From positions 42,719 to 106,718 of the forward strand of contig NZ_CAVK010000061.1 in NCBI RefSeq assembly GCF_000382885.1: a stretch of 64,000 bases of DNA, written 5' to 3'. The notes beneath the pieces were generated by a model. That model saw only the letters and a program-made list of their open reading frames with translations. It ran no database searches and was not told the DNA's origin. The translations under genes were made by a program, and so were the position numbers. Positions 26,013-34,498 of this stretch are shown piece by piece (the stretch's first letter is position 1; every line of letters starts with the position of its first letter). The DNA comes from Sphingobium indicum BiD32 (GTDB lineage Bacteria; Pseudomonadota; Alphaproteobacteria; Sphingomonadales; Sphingomonadaceae).

Positions 26013-27079
26013 TTTGCGTTCGATGTTGGCGGCAAGGGCAGTAACGACGTGTTCGACCTCTGGGGCGAGTCGAGCGAGGACATCGGGTTCTGGTTTTGAG
26101 CCATGAAAGCTTTCCCTGCGAACAGGAATATCCATGTGACCAGCACGAACGGGAACGTCAATGCAGGTACACCCAGCGGGGCAAGTGCCGCCGAAACGGC
26201 AGCATAGACGAACGGCGTGATAGTCGCAGCGAATAGGGCGTAAACAAGCGACGCTCGGCCTCGCGCCAGGAAGGTAGCGCCAAGCGCTATGGCGACCAGC
26301 ACACTGTTGAAGCCAAAGGCGCCGGCACGGATCGCGGGCTCGGCCGCTCCCATGCCCCAGGCGACCAGCAGTCCGGTAGCGGAACCAGCCAACGCCGCCA
26401 GGCAAGCGGCCCGCGACCCCACCAACAAACCAATTGTGAAGAGGAAGCCCGTCAGCACGCTTTGCTGGAAAAAGACCTGTGCAATACCATTGAAAAGCCC
26501 TTCGCCGATCGTTTTGGCGACCACCACTCCCTCGACTGATACGGCCCTTGGCAGGCCGGCAGTCGGAAGCAGGTCCGTGGACTGAAGACGCCCGAAGCGG
26601 GCTGTCGCCAGGAAGAAGCACAGCGAGGTGAAGACAAAAGGTGCCGTCAGTGCCGGGATCTTCCAGATATCCAGCAGCCGACCCAGCGCTGCCATGACAA
26701 TGGTAGAGCCAGCGGCGGCAAGAATGACGCACAACCAGGTGAGCGATGTCGGCTGGAGAAAATAGAGCAGGGCAATGGCAACGAGGCCGCCATTGAAACC
26801 ATAGTGGCCGATACGTACGAGATTTCGATCGGCTCCGAGCAACATCGCCGTGGCTGTGCTGACGATCGTGCCAAGCAGAACGGCCACCCCGAACGGTACG
26901 GAATTACAGAAAATACCAATAGTGAATATTATTCCAGTGTAGCTGTTTCCTTGAAACATGACCTGGCCGATCCCGCGTAGAACGGAATCGAAAAAGCCGA
27001 CGGTCCTAGAGAAAGCATCCTCACCTTCGGTTACGAAGCCTGAACTTGAAAAATATCCATTCATGACCCGCTTTCTCAT
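26009..27079 (-). CDS. Urea transporter (UT/Yut family channel)
   Basis: A 356-residue membrane protein with an internal duplication: QVMFQGNSYTGIIFTIGIF in the first half and QVFFQQSVLTGFLFTIGLL in the second, each followed by GFN-x-x-LVAIAL (GFNGGLVAIAL, GFNSVLVAIAL). This two-fold repeat is the hallmark of the urea transporter fold, which gives channel-like passage of urea. No urease or urea carboxylase is in the window. It overlaps both the upstream carbonic anhydrase and the downstream outer-membrane gene by 4 bases each. Confidence 0.85.
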   Translation of the reverse strand: MRKRVMNGYFSSSGFVTEGEDAFSRTVGFFDSVLRGIGQVMFQGNSYTGIIFTIGIFCNSVPFGVAVLLGTIVSTATAMLLGADRNLVRIGHYGFNGGLVAIALLYFLQPTSLTWLCVILAAAGSTIVMAALGRLLDIWKIPALTAPFVFTSLCFFLATARFGRLQSTDLLPTAGLPRAVSVEGVVVAKTIGEGLFNGIAQVFFQQSVLTGFLFTIGLLVGSRAACLAALAGSATGLLVAWGMGAAEPAIRAGAFGFNSVLVAIALGATFLARGRASLVYALFAATITPFVYAAVSAALAPLGVPALTFPFVLVTWIFLFAGKAFMAQNQNPMSSLDSPQRSNTSLLPLPPTSNAK

Positions 27080-27732
27080 TCTCTGCTCTCAATTCCACCT
27101 GAAACGGGCGCACAGACCGGCTTTAGAATGCCCTGATCAATCAGATACACCCAGCCATGAATGGTAAGCGATGCCATTTTCTTCCAGGCCCCCAGGACAA
27201 TGGCATTGCAGGCGAGGGCTTCGACCTGCGCACGGACATTATACTCCGCGAGACAGTCCGCATCTCCTGCCGCACAAGAACCACCATGGGCGGCATGCAG
27301 GTCGCGGATAGGGGTCAGCCAATCGCCAACTGGGTCATCGGTCGCTGCCTCCATGGCAGCACGGATACCCCCGCAACCATAATGACCGACGACCAGGATG
27401 TGCGATACCTCCAATGCTTCGACCGCATATTGCAAGCTTGCCGAAAAATTCGGGTCATCCGCAGGTGCGAGATTGGCGACGTTTCGGTGGACGAAGATCT
27501 CACCTGGATTCAAGTTGAGCACCTGCGTCGCCGAAACGCGACTGTCTGAGCAGCCGATCCAGAAATAGCGGGGATTTTGCTGTTCAGCCCCGCGGAGGAA
27601 GAAACCGGGGTCAACGTTCTGCATGGTCCGTGCCCATGCATGGTTGCGTGCGAGCAACGCAGAGGAATCGCATTGGGCGTCCTGGCCGGCAAGGTTCTGA
27701 TCTGCCTGCGAAACGCTGCGACTTAACACCAT
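27076..27732 (-). CDS. can: Beta-class carbonic anhydrase
   Basis: A 218-residue enzyme with the beta-CA zinc and catalytic motifs: C61-S-D63-S-R in WIGCSDSRVSA, and H117-Y-G-C120 in LVVGHYGCGGIRAA. NPGEIFVHRNVANLA and the DLHAAHGG region complete the signature. It interconverts CO2 and bicarbonate in the cytoplasm. Its stop overlaps the urea channel ATG by 4 bases, the first gene of a three-gene coupled cassette. Extra N-terminal residues (about 1-28) have no similarity I recognise, and a later start is possible. Confidence 0.92.
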   Translation of the reverse strand: MVLSRSVSQADQNLAGQDAQCDSSALLARNHAWARTMQNVDPGFFLRGAEQQNPRYFWIGCSDSRVSATQVLNLNPGEIFVHRNVANLAPADDPNFSASLQYAVEALEVSHILVVGHYGCGGIRAAMEAATDDPVGDWLTPIRDLHAAHGGSCAAGDADCLAEYNVRAQVEALACNAIVLGAWKKMASLTIHGWVYLIDQGILKPVCAPVSGGIESRE

Positions 27733-28248
27733 GTGCCGACCCTTCTATCGCAATGGGGCAGAAGCCGCGGATCACCCCCTGTGGAAATATTCATGCACTT
27801 GACCACGCCACGACCTCGCCTTGTGCGCGGTAATGGGCGGCCTTCCGTTCCTGCCCGTTTTGCCCACTGCCCCCTCAGCCTCTGGTTGGCCGTCTTCGCC
27901 TCACGTGACTAAAGTCGCGCTATATCCGTATGGCCTTGTGCGCTGCTCCCGGCAATCTCCTTGGATATCGTGCCCGTTCGCCTGTTCAGGGCTCCGAGCT
28001 TCCAGACGCGTGCGCCAGCACATGGAGCGCCATCACGGAACCTGGCCGATCAGTTGAAGCAGGCGAAGAAGAACCTGTTTGAAAACTCAAATGCACCACT
28101 GAGGCCCTGGAGCGGTGCCCGGCATGCCGAAACATCGGACGGCGCGGATGCAGTTGGCGATAGGGGGTTGCGAAGACATCATGGCGCAGGTCAATGGATC
28201 GGAACAACATTCATGACGGGTCGTTTCTCCGGTGAGAGGAGGCCAATC
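27733..28248. other. Divergent intergenic region, no gene seen
   Basis: About 516 bases separate the carbonic anhydrase (minus) from a small plus-strand gene. Frames here are short and of random composition. It should contain the promoter of the carbonic anhydrase cassette and that of the DUF2945/DUF488 pair. I found no FNR/FixK-type palindrome or clear sigma-70 pair. Confidence 0.4.
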
Positions 28249-28458
28249 TTGACGCGATATTCTGTTGGCGACCATGTCAGCTGGAACTCAGAAGCGGGGC
28301 GTGTGTCGGGCCGGATCATCCGGGTGCATCACGCCGATTTCGACTATCGCGGGTACCGGCATCGGGCCTCAAAGAGCGACCCGCAGTATGAAATCAAAAG
28401 CGACAGGACCGACCATATCGCTGCTCACAAAGAAGCCGCGCTGACAAAGATCGAATAA
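28249..28458 (+). CDS. DUF2945/HVA1 family small protein (TTG start)
   Basis: 69 residues starting at TTG 28249, which has AGGAGG seven bases upstream; an in-frame ATG at 28213 is less well placed. The sequence runs YSVGDHVSWNSEAGRVSGRI, then DYRGYRHRASKSDPQYEIKS and HKEAAL, the compact Tudor/SH3-like DUF2945 (hypervirulence-associated HVA1) fold. Function is unknown in bacteria. Its TAA overlaps the ATG of the next gene by one base (TAATG), so the pair is coupled. Confidence 0.82.
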   Translation: MTRYSVGDHVSWNSEAGRVSGRIIRVHHADFDYRGYRHRASKSDPQYEIKSDRTDHIAAHKEAALTKIE

Positions 28459-29003
28459 TGTCTGCACCTTTCGTCACCATTGGACATTCCAATCGCGATC
28501 TCGATGAATTCCTCGCTATGTTGCGTGATGCGCAAGTCGCCACCCTGGTTGATGTTCGCGCGTTTCCCCGCTCGCGGACCAATCCGGCTTTCAATATTGA
28601 TCGATTGCCAGTTGCGCTGGCCGCGGTGCAAATTGGGTATCGGCATAGTTCGTCCCTGGGCGGACGCAGGCCCAAGCAGAATGACGTCGATACCGCGCTC
28701 AACGCGTTCTGGCGGGTGCAGAGCTTTCACAACTATGCCGACTATGCGCTGAGTAATTCTTTCGCCAGCGCACTTGAGGAGTTGATTGACCTCGTCCATG
28801 CTGGCCGCATTGCGCTGATGTGTTCGGAAGTCGCGTGGTGGCGCTGTCATCGCCGCATCATAACCGACTATCTGCTCCTGAACGGTCACCCAGTCGATCA
28901 TCTGATGGCGCCCGGCCGTGCCGAGCCAGCCGCTCCGACCGCGGGAGCACAACGGGCTACTGATGGGAAGATTACCTACCCTGGGGTGACAGTGGCCTTG
29001 TAA
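28458..29003 (+). CDS. DUF488 domain protein (long form)
   Basis: 181 residues with the long-form DUF488 pattern: TIGHSNRDLDEFLAML, VDVRAFPRSRTNPAFN, YRHSSSLGGRR, SFHNYADYA and the cysteine/tryptophan block ALMCSEVAWWRCHRRIITDYL. The conserved Cys and His residues suggest an enzyme or metal-binding protein, but no function is established. It is coupled to the DUF2945 gene by a TAATG overlap. A short DUF488 homologue lies 7 kb upstream. Confidence 0.87.
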   Translation: MSAPFVTIGHSNRDLDEFLAMLRDAQVATLVDVRAFPRSRTNPAFNIDRLPVALAAVQIGYRHSSSLGGRRPKQNDVDTALNAFWRVQSFHNYADYALSNSFASALEELIDLVHAGRIALMCSEVAWWRCHRRIITDYLLLNGHPVDHLMAPGRAEPAAPTAGAQRATDGKITYPGVTVAL

Positions 29004-29112
29004 ACGTCGGCAAGAACATTCTTTCAGCTGTGCCGAGCCGCCATGCATGGCGTGCGAGCGCCTTCAGGCAGGGCTCCAAATCCGCTTTGTCGTCGCCTGC
29101 CTTCTGCGCCCC

Positions 29113-29466
29113 CTACAGATTGCTATTCGAAGCACCTCGGCCGTCGAGAAAGATCGTCAGGAGAAGGGCAGTATCGACAATCGCCCGCACCCCATGGGAT
29201 GCCCCGCCGTCAAGATAGGTCCATTGATCCGCTTTGAGGCGAATGCGCGTTGGCGCGATATCCAACTCAACCTCACCCTCCAGGCAATGCAATGTGATAT
29301 TACCGGGCACCTGATGCGCCGGGATTTCGGTGTTCGCGGGCAGAACCAGACGGATCGCCTCAAATTGGGCGGTTTTCACGATGGCAGTCGACGGCGTCTG
29401 TCTCAAGCCTGAACCAAGGGGGGCTAGATCGACGATCTCGCCAGGTTTTGCATGTTCTAGTGCCAT
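29113..29466 (-). CDS. Cupin-domain protein
   Basis: 117 residues from ATG 29466 (GGAGAG just upstream); a longer frame to 29604 runs into the neighbouring gene and looks non-coding. A single cupin barrel is visible, with PAHQVPGNITLHCLEGEVEL as motif 1 and DQWTYLDGGASHGVRA as motif 2. Motif 1 lacks the usual second and third histidines, so metal binding is uncertain. It may be a small sensory or storage cupin; substrate unknown. Confidence 0.75.
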   Translation of the reverse strand: MALEHAKPGEIVDLAPLGSGLRQTPSTAIVKTAQFEAIRLVLPANTEIPAHQVPGNITLHCLEGEVELDIAPTRIRLKADQWTYLDGGASHGVRAIVDTALLLTIFLDGRGASNSNL

Positions 29467-29572
29467 GTCGCCAACTCTCCTTGCCCTTGCCGCAGTATCC
29501 CGCCTTGCGTAATCAGCTTGCCTGATAGGCAGAGGCCTCGCTGGCAGCCCGGAAAACTCAAGATCCTGCCCT

Positions 29573-29803
29573 TCACTCCCGCCAGTAGTTATTGGCGGCA
29601 GCAACCGTTTGAAAATGCGTTGCGATCACCTGCGAAGATGCAATCAATTGGGCCGTATCCTGCTCATATGATGAGCGAAGCTTGTCCCGCAGTTCCGCGG
29701 ATGGTTGAGTGACCTTGACGCCGATGCGGGCCAACTTGGTAGCCAGGTCGAAGCCGTCCTGCGGCGTTGCGGTCCGTAGGGTAGGAAGCCAGGTTTCAGA
29801 CAT
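29573..29803 (-). CDS. Hypothetical 76-residue protein
   Basis: This small helical protein opens MSETWLPTLRTATPQDGF and has an AxAANNYWRE tail. The ATG has GGAAAGGA upstream. No family is recognised. It precedes the cupin gene by about 106 bases on the same strand, and the two may be co-transcribed. Confidence 0.5.
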   Translation of the reverse strand: MSETWLPTLRTATPQDGFDLATKLARIGVKVTQPSAELRDKLRSSYEQDTAQLIASSQVIATHFQTVAAANNYWRE

Positions 29804-30102
29804 ATCGCGTCCTTTCCATTGTTATTCCTGTGCGAAGCATCCGCCTGCAGGAGTATCCCCGACCATCACGCTCTCATGCCAGTGCACCGAGCAGAGGAAA
29901 CCTAAAACAGCGCGCTTGCGCCGTACCGCATTCTGACGAACGCTCGAGGGCTTGTCAAAAGTCATATATGAGATGCATATTTTCACGGAAGCGCCCGCAA
30001 CCGGCGAACAGCCTTTCCGCGCGCAGTCCATGGAGACCCTCGTATCGTCGACAGACGGATAGGGGCGTTCAAGCCGGAGTCCGTGCGCTTGCGTTGAGCC
30101 CC

Positions 30103-30849
30103 TCATTTCAGGCAGGCAATGACGGTCGCAATCACCGCCAATGTGGCGTCCGGGCCGGTGACACGGACGGTATCAAGTCCCAATTGCTTGGCGGGATAAT
30201 CGTTCCCGCCTGGAAAAACGGCATCGCCCACGAACATCATGTCGCCCAGAGCGACACGGCTCGCATCCCGCAATTTTTTCAGACCATATGCTTTGTCGAC
30301 CCCCGCCTGCGTAACATCGATGGAGGTGGTGCCGCCGATATTGATCGATACGTCGGGCAGTCTTGCGCGCAGGGCAGCCTGAATGACCTTGCGCTTCCGG
30401 AAATCAGGATCCCATTTCTCCTTCGCCGCCAACGGCGCCCGCTGCCCCAATGCGGAAAATGTGATCTGGCTTCCGCGATCCTCGATACGCTCCCCCCAGG
30501 ACTGTTCCGGTACCAGTCCCGTCTCTTGGAGCACTACGTCAAAGGCTTCGAGAATCTCGGCTTTCTGACGATCGCTGAACAGGTTCGCATAGAGCGCCAT
30601 CCATGTCCCATCACGATAGACGTAGAGTTTTGTGCCTGTCGTCGGCAACAGCCACAAGCGCGCAAGATCGGCCCGATGCGGCAATCGCGAGGCGACCTGT
30701 TTGTGAAACTGTGGCCAGTCGCCGCCGGAAATGATCGCCGCATCCGTCACTTGCAGTAAATCGGCCAAGGCTTCACCCATTGCCTCCGCCAAGGGCTGCT
30801 TGCTTTCAGCAAGCGTTCCATCAAGGTCAAAGGCAATGAGCTGTTTCAT
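30103..30849 (-). CDS. HAD-IIB hydrolase, phosphomannomutase/SPP-like
   Basis: 248 residues from ATG 30849, chosen because the frame's first residues before it (MRLLRYN) do not belong to the fold. The HAD nucleophile motif is IAFDLDGTLAESKQ; other landmarks are ISGGDWPQFHKQ, LLPTTGTKLYVY, the cap region, and the C-terminal MFVGDAVFPGGNDYP with the metal-binding Asp. This layout matches HAD-IIB enzymes of the eukaryotic-type phosphomannomutase/sucrose-phosphatase group. The substrate is probably a sugar phosphate. It is divergent from the UspA/transketolase side. Confidence 0.82.
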   Translation of the reverse strand: MKQLIAFDLDGTLAESKQPLAEAMGEALADLLQVTDAAIISGGDWPQFHKQVASRLPHRADLARLWLLPTTGTKLYVYRDGTWMALYANLFSDRQKAEILEAFDVVLQETGLVPEQSWGERIEDRGSQITFSALGQRAPLAAKEKWDPDFRKRKVIQAALRARLPDVSINIGGTTSIDVTQAGVDKAYGLKKLRDASRVALGDMMFVGDAVFPGGNDYPAKQLGLDTVRVTGPDATLAVIATVIACLK

Positions 30850-31243
30850 ATTATATCTCAATAAACGCAATCATATTGCATGATATTGGAGCCTGATCGC
30901 GACCCCACACAATTGACCACTGTCTGGAAAATTGCCGCTGGACGATACGAGCAATCAGTGGAAACGCGCAAAGCCTTAAAAAGCTCCCATTCCTAGTGCA
31001 TGCGCCTAACGCCCCCAGGGTAGGCCGCGTCAAAGCCCCGTCGCAATCGGATATTGAAATCCAAAGTCAATTATTTTTCTGACAAACAGCAATACCATTC
31101 GCTTGTCTGCATTTAATTTTGCTTCACTATCAGGTGCGTGCCCCTTCGGGTGTCGCGGATGTCAGATCGGGCAATCAATCGGGCGATCAGATGTCGGCGT
31201 AGTCGGGTTGTCTGACGGCGAACTGAAGCAAAGTGAAGGTGCG
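30850..31243. other. Divergent intergenic region, AT-rich, between HAD and UspA genes
   Basis: About 394 bases with no gene. It is markedly AT-rich near 30850-30895 and 31050-31130. A small dyad ATCATATTGCATGAT lies close to the HAD start, and TTGA-N9-TCAA occurs near 31057. Neither fits a known box exactly. This is the probable regulatory region for the stress/carbon gene run to the right. Confidence 0.4.
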
Positions 31244-32056
31244 ATGGCTTGGACCAACATTCTTGTGCCGGTACTGGGCGGCGAAAAAGACGCCCAACTC
31301 CTGACTGTCGCCAAAGCACTGGCCGAGCCGTTCAATGCCACAATCACGATGGTCTACGCATCGCCATCGCCACTCAGCCTCTTCAGTTGGGCGGGAGAAG
31401 GCAGCTTTGGCCCGACAGATGTCGCGATCAGAGCGCTGCAGGAAAGTGCCGACATGGGGCGAACTCGCTGCCGCGAACTTCTTGCGGCACTGGGCTATCC
31501 GAAGACCGTGTTCGAAGCCGTTGATGCAGAGGATTGGCTTGGCCTGCGCACGGTGTCGAGACTGGCTGACGTCGTGATCTGGGAGCGGTCTGCCACGCGC
31601 GGGCACGGGTTCTTTGCTAGCGCCTTCCAGCAAATCCTGCTCGACGAGCGCCGCCCCGCATTTATCGCCGATAGACCGCTGCCAGCGGGGGGAACCATCG
31701 CGATCGCCTGGGATGGCGGCCGCGAAGCTTCACGCGCGCTCCGCCGTGCCGTCCCATTGCTACGCGGCGCCGCCAAGGTTGTCCTCCTGAGCGTTCCTCA
31801 TGCGATGACCCATCCGTGCGATGGGTCGCGCGCGGTGGACTATCTGGCAGACCAAGGCATCCGAGCGGAATCCACGGTTCTTCACACGCACGGTGATGCC
31901 GGTCCGGCGATCCTGGAAGCCGTCAAGAATGTCGGCGCAGATCTCCTCGTCTCCGGCGCCTTTGGCCATCCGCGGCTGCAACGGTTCATTTTCGGTGGCA
32001 CGACGCAATTTCTGCTTGAAAGCCAATCCGGTGCTGCCTTGTTTCTCTCTCATTGA
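31244..32056 (+). CDS. Universal stress protein (UspA family)
   Basis: 270 residues from ATG 31244, with AAGG upstream; the frame is open to 31103 but that part reads as leader. The Usp strand MAWTNILVPVLGGEKDAQLL begins the domain, and TIAIAWDGGREASRALRRAV opens a second half, giving the common two-lobed UspA arrangement. The C-terminal DLLVSGAFGHPRLQRFIFGG resembles the nucleotide-binding G-x2-G-x9-G loop, though imperfectly. Such proteins accumulate under oxygen limitation and other stresses. It precedes the pentose phosphate gene run on the same strand. Confidence 0.85.
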   Translation: MAWTNILVPVLGGEKDAQLLTVAKALAEPFNATITMVYASPSPLSLFSWAGEGSFGPTDVAIRALQESADMGRTRCRELLAALGYPKTVFEAVDAEDWLGLRTVSRLADVVIWERSATRGHGFFASAFQQILLDERRPAFIADRPLPAGGTIAIAWDGGREASRALRRAVPLLRGAAKVVLLSVPHAMTHPCDGSRAVDYLADQGIRAESTVLHTHGDAGPAILEAVKNVGADLLVSGAFGHPRLQRFIFGGTTQFLLESQSGAALFLSH

Positions 32057-32410
32057 GGTCTCGGATGATGGAAAATATCAGCGCCCTCTCCCGCGGGTTT
32101 GAACGCTCGCCAAGAGCCGCACCGTCGGGAGCAGACACGGGCCGTCTGCATTTCTCCTGGTTGCCGGGTGTCTGCAAAATGCGGTCTCCAGCGCGGCCGT
32201 TGCATACTCCTGGCGAGCGTCGCCCAGACTGGCGAGCCGGCCGCTCGCCGGGTTGGGAGCACTGCCTGCCTGATCGATCCGCGCGTGTCCGTGTTCATCA
32301 AAGCGTCTCTGGTGACAGCGCGCCACAGGCCGTCAGCAAGCTCCAAGAAATTATGAAACCATCTCACCGCCTACGGATTAGGGGAGATAGAACCCAAGGA
32401 TATTAATGCC
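32057..32410. other. 354-base gap before tkt, no clear gene
   Basis: Short frames exist on both strands, but composition is Arg/Ser/Pro-rich and no domain is recognisable. One plus-strand frame starts right after the UspA gene with a GAGG site and could be a peptide. The gap likely contains the tkt promoter or a long leader. Confidence 0.35.
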
Positions 32411-34486
32411 GTGAAACCTCCCGCTCGTCCGCATACGCGCGAAGATGGTTCGCTTGAGCGCCTCGCGATCGACACGATCCGCACGCTGGCCATGGACGCT
32501 GTACAAAAGGCCAATTCCGGTCATCCGGGCACGCCAATGGCACTGGCCCCCGTCGCGCACACTTTGTGGACACGGTTCTTGCGCTACGATCCCGAAATGC
32601 CGGACTGGCCCAATCGCGACCGTTTCGTGCTGTCCTGCGGCCATGCCTCGATGCTGCTTTATGCCCTGCTGCATCTGGCCAATGTACGCGAGATTGACGC
32701 GCAAGGGCGCATGACGGGCCAGCCTGCGGTCAGTCTCGATGATATCCGACACTTCCGCCAACTCGGCTCCAGGACCCCTGGTCATCCCGAATTTCGTATG
32801 ACGACCGGGGTGGAAACCACGACTGGACCGCTCGGCCAAGGCTGCGCCAATTCAGTGGGCATGGCGATCGCGCTGCGCTGGCTCGCCAAAACCTTCAATC
32901 GTGACGGCTTTCCGCTGTTCGATGGTGACGTCTATACGATCTGCTCGGACGGCGACATGATGGAAGGCGTGACGAGCGAGGCGGCTTCGCTGGCCGGCCA
33001 TTTGCGCCTGTCCAACCTCTGCTGGATCTACGACAGCAACCGCATCACCATCGAGGGCGGCACCGATCTCACCTTCGACGAGGATGTCGCCGCACGCTTC
33101 GTCGCCTATGGCTGGCAGGTCGCGGTGGTTGAGGATGCGGAGGATACCGAGGCATTCGCCCGTACACTCGAGACCTATCGCGCAGTCGACGACCGGCCAA
33201 TGCTGGTTATCGTGCGATCCGTGATCGGGATCGGCTTCCCGACGCGGGCCGGCACGCGCAAGGCGCATAGCGATGCTCCGGGCGAAGAGGAGATACGCGG
33301 CGCGAAGCGCAGCTATGGCTGGCCCGAGGATGCTTCCTTCCTGGTACCCGAGGAGGCCAGGAGAAGCTTTTCCGGCGCCATTGGGGGGCGCGGCAAGCCG
33401 CTGCGCCAGCAGTGGGAGAAAATGCTCGCACACTATCGCGCGGCCTATCCCGATCTTGCGGTGTTGTTCGACGCATTATGCGAGGGCCGGATGGTCGGCG
33501 ATTGGCAAGACGCTCTGCCCAACTTCACGCCCGACGCCAAAGGCATCGCCAGCCGTGACGCCGGCGGCAAGGTGCTGAACGCCATCGCCGCCAAGATCCC
33601 GTGGCTGATCGGCGGTGCGGCAGATCTTTCACCGTCCACCAAAACCGAAATCAAGGACGCCGCCTCACTTGAAGCGATGACCCCCAGCGGGCGCAACATG
33701 CATTTTGGTATCCGTGAGCATGCCATGGGGGCAATCGCCAATGGCATGGCGCTGACCTATCTGCGGCCCTACACTGCCACGTTTCTGGTCTTTTCGGACT
33801 ATATGCGGCCGCCGATCCGACTGGCAGCGATCATGAAACTGCCCGTGATCTTCGTCTTCACACATGACTCGATCGGTGTGGGCGAGGACGGACCGACACA
33901 TCAGCCGATCGAACAACTCGCGGCACTGCGCGCCATACCTGGCCTCGATGTAATCCGTCCCGGCGATGCCAATGAAACTGCCGTCGCCTGGAAAATGGCG
34001 TTGCACGCTACCGATCATCCCACCGCCCTGATCTTCTCACGCCAGTCGATCCCAACACTCGACCGCAGGCGCTACGTTGACGCAGGCGGCCTGGAGAAGG
34101 GGGGCTATGTCCTGGCCGAGAGCGAGGGAACGGCCGATATCATCCTGATCGGCACCGGCTCGGAACTGCCATTGGTCGTGGCTGCCCATGAGCGGCTCAC
34201 CGGTGAAGGGATCAGATCGCGCGTGGTCTCGCTGCCGAGTTGGTATCTTTTTGAGCAGCAGAGTGAAGCCTATCGCCAGAGCGTGCTGCCACGCGGCGTC
34301 CGTGCCCGGCTGGCGGTGGAGCAGGGCGGCGCGCTCGGTTGGGACCGCTATGTCGGTACCGATGGCGCGAGCATTACCATGTCCACATTCGGTGCCTCGG
34401 CGCCAATCGCCGCGCTGCAGGAGAAGTTCGGCTTCACGCTCGATGCGGTGTGCCTGGCCGCGCGCAAGCTGGTGGAGGGACGTTAG
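32411..34486 (+). CDS. tkt: Transketolase (GTG start)
   Basis: 691 residues beginning at GTG 32411. The thiamine-diphosphate domain shows HPGTPMALAPVAHTLWTRFL, then CSDGDMMEG near residue 180 and the following NRITIEGGTDL (the GDG-x-n-N motif). IGIGFPTRAGTRKAHSDAPG, the pyrimidine domain GIREHAMGAIANGMALT with the catalytic Glu, and HDSIGVGEDGPTHQPIEQLA are also typical. Transketolase moves two-carbon units in the non-oxidative pentose phosphate pathway. It lies 12 bases before tal-pgi. Confidence 0.96.
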   Translation: MKPPARPHTREDGSLERLAIDTIRTLAMDAVQKANSGHPGTPMALAPVAHTLWTRFLRYDPEMPDWPNRDRFVLSCGHASMLLYALLHLANVREIDAQGRMTGQPAVSLDDIRHFRQLGSRTPGHPEFRMTTGVETTTGPLGQGCANSVGMAIALRWLAKTFNRDGFPLFDGDVYTICSDGDMMEGVTSEAASLAGHLRLSNLCWIYDSNRITIEGGTDLTFDEDVAARFVAYGWQVAVVEDAEDTEAFARTLETYRAVDDRPMLVIVRSVIGIGFPTRAGTRKAHSDAPGEEEIRGAKRSYGWPEDASFLVPEEARRSFSGAIGGRGKPLRQQWEKMLAHYRAAYPDLAVLFDALCEGRMVGDWQDALPNFTPDAKGIASRDAGGKVLNAIAAKIPWLIGGAADLSPSTKTEIKDAASLEAMTPSGRNMHFGIREHAMGAIANGMALTYLRPYTATFLVFSDYMRPPIRLAAIMKLPVIFVFTHDSIGVGEDGPTHQPIEQLAALRAIPGLDVIRPGDANETAVAWKMALHATDHPTALIFSRQSIPTLDRRRYVDAGGLEKGGYVLAESEGTADIILIGTGSELPLVVAAHERLTGEGIRSRVVSLPSWYLFEQQSEAYRQSVLPRGVRARLAVEQGGALGWDRYVGTDGASITMSTFGASAPIAALQEKFGFTLDAVCLAARKLVEGR

Positions 34487-34498
34487 GTAGGTGGAACG

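Noticed and set aside
26012..26732. N-terminal extension of the outer-membrane protein frame
   Set aside because: It overlaps the urea channel gene in another frame and lacks a signal peptide; the signal peptide follows the ATG at 26012.
29830..30759. Plus-strand frame of 309 codons opposite the HAD gene
   Set aside because: The HAD motifs are on the minus strand; this frame has no motif and no good start.
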